NCBI GenBank assembly: GCA_041676265.1
Contig: JBAYSE010000107.1
Location: forward strand, 1 to 5,748
DNA length: 5,748 nucleotides
Source of the DNA: DUOJ01 sp041676265
GTDB taxonomy: Bacteria; Spirochaetota; Spirochaetia; Sphaerochaetales; Sphaerochaetaceae
Reading direction: 5' to 3'
Made by a program: the position numbers and the translations under genes. Below the pieces are notes generated by a model, which did no database searches, was not told where the DNA came from, and worked only from the letters and a program-made list of their open reading frames with translations. Below, in pieces: positions 1 to 4,945 of the stretch. Position 1 is the stretch's first letter. Each line of letters begins with the position of its first letter.

Positions 1-1
1 C

Positions 2-76
2 TTAAACAACGCTCTTAAATTTATAGCGACAATTGCTATTGTCTTTATTTTGGAACATAATGGTGTGACGCAGTAA
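2..76 (+). CDS. Possible C-terminal end of an upstream gene (partial)
   Basis: Reading frame 2 is open from the left edge to a TAA at 74-76, immediately followed by a second in-frame stop (TAG). It encodes 24 residues, including a hydrophobic run (FIATIAIVFIL), and is the only + frame without an early stop; frames 1 and 3 are closed within the first 25 bases. It could be the tail of an upstream protein that runs beyond the window. A stretch this short can be open by chance, and it overlaps the proposed promoter of the next gene, so the call is tentative and no function can be given. Confidence 0.25.
   Translation, partial: LNNALKFIATIAIVFILEHNGVTQ
28..43. repeat. Inverted repeat overlapping the -35 box (possible operator)
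   Basis: GACAAT (28-33) and ATTGTC (38-43) are perfect 6-base inverted arms around a 4-base centre (TGCT). The right part covers the proposed -35 hexamer. A small dyad in this position is where a repressor would block RNA polymerase. No controller (C) protein is encoded in the cassette, so any regulator would be one of the methyltransferases or a host protein. Arms this short in A+T-rich DNA can arise by chance. Confidence 0.3.
33..61 (+). promoter_or_regulatory. Candidate sigma70-type promoter of the restriction-modification operon
   Basis: TTGCTA at 33-38 (4 of 6 matches to TTGACA) and CATAAT at 56-61 (5 of 6 to TATAAT) are separated by an ideal 17 bases. Transcription would begin near 68, giving a leader of about 30 bases before the methyltransferase start at 101. 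No other convincing promoter lies before the cassette, and the three genes that follow are nearly contiguous, so this is the best candidate for driving all of them. It is judged from consensus matches only. Confidence 0.5.
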
Positions 77-100
77 TAGTTTGTTTAGAGGGTCTGTTTG

Positions 101-1033
101 ATGAAGTATAATTCTGCTAATGATATTGTTAGAAATTCCCCAATAATCAATGGTTATTTAAAACCCTTTGTTAAATGGGCGGGAGGGAAGGGTCAACTAT
201 TGTCTGCTTTAAGAGCAGTTTATCCTCCTAGAATAGGTGAAGATATTACAAAGTATGCTGAACCTTTCGTAGGTGGAGGCGCAGTTCTGTTTGATATCCT
301 CTCCTCTTACGAACTGGAGGCAGTTTTCATAAGTGACATCAATGCCGAGTTAATTAATGCTTATCTTTCTATTAGGGATAATGGTGAGAGCTTAATTGAA
401 CTATTAGAGAAATACGAAAAAGAGTTCTTACCTTTAGATAAAGAAAACCGAAAAGTTTATTACTATTCAAAAAGGGATCGTTATAATCAATTAATGTCTT
501 CTGAATTGGATCTTGAAAGTGCCGCCTTGTTTATTTTCTTAAATAAAACATGTTTTAACGGATTATATAGGGTCAATAGCAAAGGGTTGTTCAACGTCCC
601 TATGGGAGCTTACAAGAACCCGACCATTTGTGACTCTACAAATTTGAGGAATATTTCAAATGCTCTTAAGGGGATGGCAATAGTTTGTGCCGATTATCGT
701 GAGTCTAAAGATTTTATAGACGCAAAGACTTTTGTCTATTTCGATCCTCCCTATCGTCCATTAAATTCTACTTCAACTTTCACCTCCTATACTGAACAGG
801 GCTTTGATGATCAAGCACAAAAAGAATTAGCCGAGTATTTAAGTGAGCTTAATTTAAAAGGAGCAAAAGTGGCACTTAGTAACTCAGACCCTAAAAATGT
901 GAACCCGGAAGATAACTTTTTTGACGAATTGTACGCAGACTACAAAATAAAGAGGATTGAAGCATCGCGGATGATTAATAGCAAGGTTTCGGGGAGGGGA
1001 AAAATTAGTGAGCTACTAATCACTAATTTTTAG
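101..1033 (+). CDS. dpnM: Dam-family (D12 class) adenine-N6 DNA methyltransferase of a DpnII-type system
   Basis: Cytoplasmic enzyme that should transfer a methyl group from S-adenosylmethionine to N6 of adenine in GATC, protecting host DNA from the endonuclease encoded next. The alpha-class motif order is clear: FVKWAGGKGQ (motif X, about residues 23-32), EPFVGGGAVLF (motif I, the SAM-binding loop, about 54-64), the family signature around TCFNGLYRVN with FNVPMGAYKNP, then DPPY (motif IV, catalytic, 215-218) followed by RPLNSTSTFTSY, and a C-terminal SGRGKISELLITN block. The protein has 310 residues, slightly longer than typical because about 20 residues precede motif X. I chose ATG 101 over the adjacent in-frame TTG 98 because AGAGGG at 87-92 then has 8-base spacing. 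Membership of the Dam/DpnM family is firm. GATC specificity is inferred from the neighbouring DpnII-like nuclease, and 'dpnM' is by similarity only. Confidence 0.93.
   Translation: MKYNSANDIVRNSPIINGYLKPFVKWAGGKGQLLSALRAVYPPRIGEDITKYAEPFVGGGAVLFDILSSYELEAVFISDINAELINAYLSIRDNGESLIELLEKYEKEFLPLDKENRKVYYYSKRDRYNQLMSSELDLESAALFIFLNKTCFNGLYRVNSKGLFNVPMGAYKNPTICDSTNLRNISNALKGMAIVCADYRESKDFIDAKTFVYFDPPYRPLNSTSTFTSYTEQGFDDQAQKELAEYLSELNLKGAKVALSNSDPKNVNPEDNFFDELYADYKIKRIEASRMINSKVSGRGKISELLITNF
1000..1031 (+). terminator. A/U-rich hairpin with T run at the methyltransferase-endonuclease junction (possible attenuator)
   Basis: Bases 1000-1011 (AAAAATTAGTGA) and 1020-1031 (TCACTAATTTTT) are a perfect 12-bp inverted repeat around an 8-base loop. 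The right arm ends in five T's and runs into the TAG stop codon of the methyltransferase gene. The left arm can also pair partly with a nearer copy: TTAGT 1005-1009 with ACTAA 1015-1019. This looks like a weak, A/U-rich intrinsic terminator or attenuator that could limit read-through into the endonuclease gene. Only two of the twelve pairs are G-C, and it lies in translated sequence, so ribosomes would often disrupt it. The structure is seen; the function is inferred. Confidence 0.4.
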
Positions 1034-1053
1034 TCCTGTTATAAGGAGGGATT

Positions 1054-1917
1054 ATGGCTAGAGATTTTAATTTATGGCTATCTAGGTTTAAAGAGAGTAT
1101 TGCGGATTATAAGTACTACGTAGATTTTGAAAAAATCCATGCAAACGTCGATGATATCAAGGTGGAGTTAAACATTTTAAACTCCCTAATAAGCTCAAAA
1201 AATATAGAAGAGCAATTTCTCTCCTTGGTTAAAAAATACCCTGAAACGCTAAGGTGTATCCCTATTCTTTTAGCTGTCAGAGCGACTGAAATCAAGGCCA
1301 TGGATGATGAGGGAGCCTTCGTCTACTCCTTCAAAAAGATGAACCATTCTCCACAGCAGTATTTAGTATTCATGCGAAAAACCGGTCTGTTTAATTTGAT
1401 GGAGAAGCATATTATCCACAATCTGGTTGATTATGTTACCGGTGTAGAAACGGGACTCGATTCAAATGGTAGGAAGAACCGCGGTGGGAAGTTGATGGAA
1501 AATCTCGTTGAGAGACATCTGCAAAAGATAGGGTTAAAAAGAGAGGTGAATTACTTTAAAGAATTTTCTTTTAGCAATATTGAGAGGCAGTGGGATGTAG
1601 ATTTATCCCTTATGTCGAACAAGGGTAAAACTGACAAAAGGCTCGATTTTGTGGTAAAAACTGATTCAATGGTGTACGGTATTGAAACAAATTTTTATTC
1701 TGGAGGAGGCTCAAAATTAAATGAGACAGCTAGGAGTTATAAAAATCTTGCCGTTGAAGCTCGAGGGATAGACGGGTTTACTTTTGTTTGGATAACAGAC
1801 GGATACAAGGGCTGGAAAAGTGCTCGGCGCAATCTGGAAGAGACGTTTGATGTAATGGAACATCTGTACAATATAGACGACTTGGAAAATGGAATTTTGA
1901 AGAAGATACTAAAATAA
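1054..1917 (+). CDS. dpnB: DpnII/MboI-family type II restriction endonuclease (GATC)
   Basis: Nuclease expected to cleave unmethylated GATC in foreign DNA, partner of the Dam-family methyltransferase 20 bases upstream. Its 287 residues match the usual DpnII length of about 290. Family-typical segments are an N-terminal YYVDFEKIHANVDDIKVELN-like block, then GGKLMENLVE (about 144-153), and a C-terminal core LDFVVKT...YGIETNFYSGGG. A PD-(D/E)XK-type centre is likely formed by D198 and E211-x-N213, the last position carrying Asn rather than Lys as I recall for this family; E149 may also contribute. The start is supported by AAGGAGGG at 1043-1050, close to the ATG. The gene appears intact, with no frameshift. 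By eye it contains no GATC of its own. The family is confident; target and cut position are by homology. Confidence 0.93.
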   Translation: MARDFNLWLSRFKESIADYKYYVDFEKIHANVDDIKVELNILNSLISSKNIEEQFLSLVKKYPETLRCIPILLAVRATEIKAMDDEGAFVYSFKKMNHSPQQYLVFMRKTGLFNLMEKHIIHNLVDYVTGVETGLDSNGRKNRGGKLMENLVERHLQKIGLKREVNYFKEFSFSNIERQWDVDLSLMSNKGKTDKRLDFVVKTDSMVYGIETNFYSGGGSKLNETARSYKNLAVEARGIDGFTFVWITDGYKGWKSARRNLEETFDVMEHLYNIDDLENGILKKILK

Positions 1918-1919
1918 AT

Positions 1920-2666
1920 ATGAGTGATAAAAAAATGAAAAAATGGGAGCCAGAAGATTTTGAGCTCGAAATGAATACTGTGTGGAGCTTTCCCCAAAGG
2001 GGTAATTGGGCTACCCACGATGCTAAATATAGGGGGAATTGGTCGCCATATATACCCCGCAATATTATCCTTAGGTACTCGAATGAGGGCGACCTTATAC
2101 TCGACCAATTCGTGGGCGGGGGGACTACTCTTGTTGAAGCCAAGCTCCTTAAAAGAGATGTTATAGGTTTAGATGTCAATAGTTCCGCCCTAGTTAGATG
2201 CCGTGAGAAATGCGACTTTGAGTGGGATGATAGTGGTGCGGTAACCATAGCAGAGGGCGATGCCCGCCACCTTAGTAATATTGAAGACGAAAGTATTGAT
2301 TTGATATGCACCCATCCCCCCTATGCCGACATCATTAAATACAGTGAAGACAACACAAAAGATCTATCTCATCTCAAAATCCCTCAATATTTGACAGAGA
2401 TGGATAAAGTGGCTAAAGAATGCTTCAGAGTACTAAAAAACGGTAAGTTTTGCGCTATCTTAATGGGAGACACACGCCAAAAGGGGCATGTAAAACCGTT
2501 AGGTTTCCAAGTAATGCAAGTATTTGAAAACGCCGGGTTTACCACCAAAGAGATAATCATAAAGGAACAACACAACTGTAAAGCCACCGGATATTGGAAG
2601 ACCAATAGTGTTAAATACAACTTTTTGTTACTAGCCCATGAATATCTTTTTATTTTTAGGAAGTAG
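1920..2666 (+). CDS. SAM-dependent DNA methyltransferase, N6-adenine/N4-cytosine type, with THPPY motif
   Basis: A 248-residue amino-methyltransferase of the N4/N6 (N6_N4_Mtase) superfamily. After a WSFPQRGNWATH block comes YRGNWSPYIPRNIILRYS (motif X-like), then LDQFVGGGTT (motif I, 61-70), VIGLDVN with acidic D85, EGDARHL (about 112-118), and THPPY (131-135) in place of the usual DPPY/NPPY/SPPY catalytic motif. The order X-I-IV with no large insertion differs from beta-class DpnA, so this is not the ssDNA methyltransferase of the classical DpnII cassette. The ATG lies 2 bases after the endonuclease stop and has no strong ribosome site, so translation is probably coupled to the endonuclease; an in-frame ATG at 1935 is the alternative. 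It may give extra protection of GATC, act on another sequence, or methylate cytosine N4. Family sure, target unknown. Confidence 0.85.
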   Translation: MSDKKMKKWEPEDFELEMNTVWSFPQRGNWATHDAKYRGNWSPYIPRNIILRYSNEGDLILDQFVGGGTTLVEAKLLKRDVIGLDVNSSALVRCREKCDFEWDDSGAVTIAEGDARHLSNIEDESIDLICTHPPYADIIKYSEDNTKDLSHLKIPQYLTEMDKVAKECFRVLKNGKFCAILMGDTRQKGHVKPLGFQVMQVFENAGFTTKEIIIKEQHNCKATGYWKTNSVKYNFLLLAHEYLFIFRK

Positions 2667-2684
2667 GCTAGCCTATTTACTTCC
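2659..2684 (+). repeat. Hairpin spanning the stop codon of the second methyltransferase gene
   Basis: GGAAG (2659-2663) pairs with CTTCC (2680-2684), and inside lies the 12-base perfect palindrome TAGGCTAGCCTA (2664-2675), leaving TTTA unpaired on the right side. The alternative is a 7-bp outer stem, GGAAGTA with TACTTCC. The TAG stop codon (2664-2666) is inside the structure. No T run follows on this strand, so it is not a standard intrinsic terminator. It may protect the 3' end of the cassette mRNA or assist termination together with the hairpin at 2717-2740. Confidence 0.4.
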
Positions 2685-2716
2685 AGTTTAATCTATCGTT
2701 CCCCTCTGTCTTATAT

Positions 2717-2740
2717 TGTTGCGCCGTACCGGCAGCAATG
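2717..2740 (+). repeat. G+C-rich hairpin between the restriction cassette and the transport operon
   Basis: TTGC (2719-2722) pairs with GCAA (2735-2738) and GCCG (2723-2726) with CGGC (2730-2733), with a 3-base loop and one bulged A. Two wobble pairs extend it to 2717-2740. The downstream sequence is only moderately T-rich (TTAGTATTAGTT), so it could be a weak terminator for the restriction operon or a leader element of the transport operon. I could not find a convincing promoter for the transport genes in 2667-2776. TTGCGC (2719-2724) with TAGTAT (2742-2747) at 17 bases is a weak match and overlaps this hairpin. Confidence 0.35.
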
Positions 2741-2763
2741 TTAGTATTAGTTATCAAATTACT

Positions 2764-2771
2764 AAAGGGGG
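2764..2771 (+). promoter_or_regulatory. Ribosome binding site that fixes the binding-protein start
   Basis: AAAGGGGG lies 5 bases before the ATG at 2777. This favours 2777 over the in-frame ATG at 2738, which lacks such a site and sits in the hairpin at 2717-2740. Starting at 2777 also gives a textbook signal peptide (MKKRG followed by a hydrophobic core); the longer version would add 13 residues in front of it. Confidence 0.75.
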
Positions 2772-2776
2772 TCCTC

Positions 2777-3778
2777 ATGAAAAAAAGAGGTGTTGTGTTG
2801 TTAGCAATACTACTAGTTTTTCTGCTTGGGGCATCTGTATTGTACGCTGCCGGAGCAAAAGAAGAGAACAAAGTTGTTGCTTACACTGCTCACGAAGAGA
2901 GTATTATTGAGGCTATGGCAGGGATGTGGGAGAGAGATCATCCCGACATTAAACTTGAAATCATCCGAATGGGCTCGGGTGAGATTATTAGTCGTGTAAG
3001 GGCTGAAAAAGATCGTCCTCAAGGGGATGTCATCTGGAGTATTGGTGGAGAGCCACTCGAGCAAAACTCCGATTTGTTAGAGATGTACAAGCCCAAAGAT
3101 TGGGATAAAATTGATGATGTTTTCAAAGTTGGTACCAACTGGCTTCCTTATACAGCTATTGTAATGGTCTTTATAGTTAACACCGACCTGCTTTCGCCTT
3201 CGGAGATTCCGCAAACTTGGGTAGATCTGGCCAAAGTTAGAAAAGGGTTGGTGATGGCTAACCCAATCGCTTCAGGTTCAGCCTACATGCAATTGGCCAA
3301 TGTCCTTACAATTTATGGAGAGGAAAAAGGGTGGCAGCACATCGAAAACTTCCTCAAAGTAGTTGAAATTAGTGCCAGCTCAGGGGCAGTTCCCAGAGTT
3401 GTTGCCGATGGGGAGTTTGCAGTGGCGATTACCCTTGAAGATAATGCCCAACGCTATGTCGAAGGGGGAGCCCCAGTTAAGATTGTCTATCCGGCAGACG
3501 GAGTTGTGGCTGCTCCTGATGGGATTGCCAAAATTAAAGGCGCCCCAAACAGCAAAAATGCCGAAATTTTCCTAGACTGGGCAACTTCAACACCTGTTCA
3601 AAACTTCCTCGTAGAGAGTATGGGGCGCCGTCCGGTTCACACCGGTGCTAAGAGCCCTGAAGGTTTACCGCCACTTTCGACAATTAACACTGTCGACTAC
3701 GACTTCGCCTGGTCTGCTAACAATCGTGACCGTTACCTAGGAGTCTACACCGAGCTGATGATGAAACTCGGACTATAA
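2777..3778 (+). CDS. ABC transporter periplasmic substrate-binding protein, ferric-iron/AfuA-like family
   Basis: Secreted receptor that captures a solute and delivers it to the permease encoded downstream. Of its 333 residues, MKKRG plus a hydrophobic core (about 6-22) ending in LYA-AGAKEE form a signal peptide cut near residue 24. There is no lipobox cysteine, so it is probably soluble in the periplasm. The mature part has the family's usual features: an early VVAYTAHEE strand, MANPIASGSAYMQ (about 160-172), TLEDNAQRYVEGGAPVKIVYPADG (pieces over 219-242), a KGAPNSKNAEIFLDW helix, and GRRPVHTG near the end. Relatives bind Fe3+, phosphonates, polyamines or sugar phosphates. The paired tyrosines that hold iron in FbpA are not obvious here, so iron is not proven. 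The AAGAKEE start of the mature protein is typical of spirochaetes. Family sure, ligand unknown. Confidence 0.9.
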   Translation: MKKRGVVLLAILLVFLLGASVLYAAGAKEENKVVAYTAHEESIIEAMAGMWERDHPDIKLEIIRMGSGEIISRVRAEKDRPQGDVIWSIGGEPLEQNSDLLEMYKPKDWDKIDDVFKVGTNWLPYTAIVMVFIVNTDLLSPSEIPQTWVDLAKVRKGLVMANPIASGSAYMQLANVLTIYGEEKGWQHIENFLKVVEISASSGAVPRVVADGEFAVAITLEDNAQRYVEGGAPVKIVYPADGVVAAPDGIAKIKGAPNSKNAEIFLDWATSTPVQNFLVESMGRRPVHTGAKSPEGLPPLSTINTVDYDFAWSANNRDRYLGVYTELMMKLGL

Positions 3779-3793
3779 AGTTAAACAAAAATC

Positions 3794-3830
3794 TGTGGGC
3801 CACACAATCTTTCAGGTTGTGTGGTTCACA
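3794..3830 (+). promoter_or_regulatory. Strong intercistronic hairpin between binding-protein and ATPase genes
   Basis: TGTGGGCCACACAATCT (3794-3810) pairs with AGGTTGTGTGGTTCACA (3814-3830) over 17 positions with three G-U wobbles and a TTC loop. The core CCACACAA/TTGTGTGG (3800-3807/3817-3824) is perfect. No T run follows on the + strand, so it is not a full terminator. In ABC operons such a structure after the receptor gene commonly blocks 3' exonucleases or causes partial termination, so receptor mRNA exceeds ATPase and permease mRNA. An A-rich stretch precedes it, so on the - strand it would read as a terminator, but no - strand gene is seen. Confidence 0.6.
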
Positions 3831-3850
3831 CCGTTATGGAGTAAGGCTGT

Positions 3851-4942
3851 ATGTATGTAGAGATAGATAATCTAAGTAAAGAATTTCCTGGCGTTAAGGC
3901 ACTGCAAGATGTAAATCTTACTATCAAAGAGGGTGAGTTTTTCACCTTGCTGGGGCCAAGTGGATGCGGAAAAACAACATTATTAAGGATTATTGCCGGT
4001 TTCTATCGGCAAAACAATGGCCACATCAAAGTGGCTGGGGAGCTTATTGACCATGTACCTCCCCATCTGCGCGATATTGGAATGGTCTTCCAAAACTACG
4101 CAGTCTTTCCCCATATGACTGTTGAGAAAAACGTTGCCTTTGGACTAGAAAACCGTAAAATTCCTAAGCATGCGATCAACGAGCGGGTTGGAGAGGTACT
4201 GGAGATGGTACAGATGTCGGGTTATGAGAAACGAACCCCCGACAAGCTTTCCGGCGGACAACAACAGCGAGTCGGCTTGGCACGGGCTTTAGTCATCGCT
4301 CCTCGTCTCCTTTTAATGGACGAGCCTCTCTCCAACTTAGATGCAAAGTTACGCCTGAATATGCGTGAAGAGATCTTAGATATTCAGCGGAGACTGGGTA
4401 CTACTGCCATCTATGTCACCCATGACCAAGAAGAAGCGCTGGTAATCTCCGACCGGATAGCAGTTATGGATTTAGGGGTAGTGCAACAAGTAGGCACTCC
4501 CTGGGAAATCTACCGGGACCCGGTAAACGAATTTGTCTCCTCCTTTGTGGGCAGTATGAACAAACTAGGGGGAGAAGAGGCTCTACGCTCCAGTAAGAGT
4601 GTTAAAGAGCTCTCATCGACCCTTCCATGGGGGATAAAAGCCGAAGAGTGCAAAGTCTGTTTCAGACCTACAGATGCCGAAATCTGGGCAGGGGGAGAAC
4701 AGAAGCGAGAAGACTCAGTTTACTTCGTCGGTAAAGTGAGTAAAGCCCTCTTTGTGGGTTCCGGAGTGATTTACCGAATTCAAGTTGGTGACGATTTAAT
4801 TCTCACCGTCCATAGTGAAGTGGCTGACCCGGAAGAGATTATTGAAGAGGGTGGGGTTGTTGAATTCTACGTTGAGAAGAAGCGGCTCCTCTTCTTCGAT
4901 AAAGCTACCGGTGTGCGTTTACGCCAAACCAAGGGGGTGTAG
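3851..4942 (+). CDS. ABC transporter ATP-binding protein (FbpC/PotA-like, with C-terminal TOBE region)
   Basis: Cytoplasmic ATPase that powers uptake by the permease encoded next. All nucleotide-binding motifs are intact: Walker A GPSGCGKTT (35-43), Q-loop FQNY with Q81, signature LSGGQQQR (133-140), Walker B LLLMDEP (153-159) with catalytic E158, D-loop SNLD (161-164) and H-loop H191 in YVTHDQEEA. The remaining part (about 235-363) is the TOBE-type regulatory extension of the iron/spermidine/maltose importer ATPases, and the total of 363 residues is normal for that group. The start at 3851 follows GGAGTAAGG at 3838-3846. A second ATG at 3855 is out of frame. The gene ends 3 bases before the permease start. 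Importer type is confident; the motifs do not tell iron from other substrates. Confidence 0.95.
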   Translation: MYVEIDNLSKEFPGVKALQDVNLTIKEGEFFTLLGPSGCGKTTLLRIIAGFYRQNNGHIKVAGELIDHVPPHLRDIGMVFQNYAVFPHMTVEKNVAFGLENRKIPKHAINERVGEVLEMVQMSGYEKRTPDKLSGGQQQRVGLARALVIAPRLLLMDEPLSNLDAKLRLNMREEILDIQRRLGTTAIYVTHDQEEALVISDRIAVMDLGVVQQVGTPWEIYRDPVNEFVSSFVGSMNKLGGEEALRSSKSVKELSSTLPWGIKAEECKVCFRPTDAEIWAGGEQKREDSVYFVGKVSKALFVGSGVIYRIQVGDDLILTVHSEVADPEEIIEEGGVVEFYVEKKRLLFFDKATGVRLRQTKGV

Positions 4943-4945
4943 CGT

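Noticed and set aside
98..100. TTG start for the first methyltransferase
   Set aside because: It is only one codon upstream of ATG 101, and the AGAGGG site is better spaced (8 versus 5 bases) for the ATG.
1737..2311. Long open frames on the - strand across the endonuclease/second methyltransferase junction (123 and 177 codons)
   Set aside because: They lie wholly opposite two genes with clear family motifs, their translations show no recognisable domain, and they lack ribosome sites. They are shadows of the real genes.
1920..2666. Calling the third gene dpnA
   Set aside because: Its motif order (X-I-IV) and HPPY motif differ from beta-class DpnA; only its position in a DpnII-like cassette suggests the name.
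2738..2776. Longer version of the binding protein starting at ATG 2738
   Set aside because: It adds 13 residues in front of a complete signal peptide, has no ribosome site, and its start lies in a hairpin. ATG 2777 has a strong site 5 bases upstream.
4876..4899. Inverted repeat GAAGAAG ... CTTCTTC near the end of the ATPase gene
   Set aside because: It arises from runs of Lys/Glu and Leu/Phe codons inside a normal coding region, with a loose loop and no T run.
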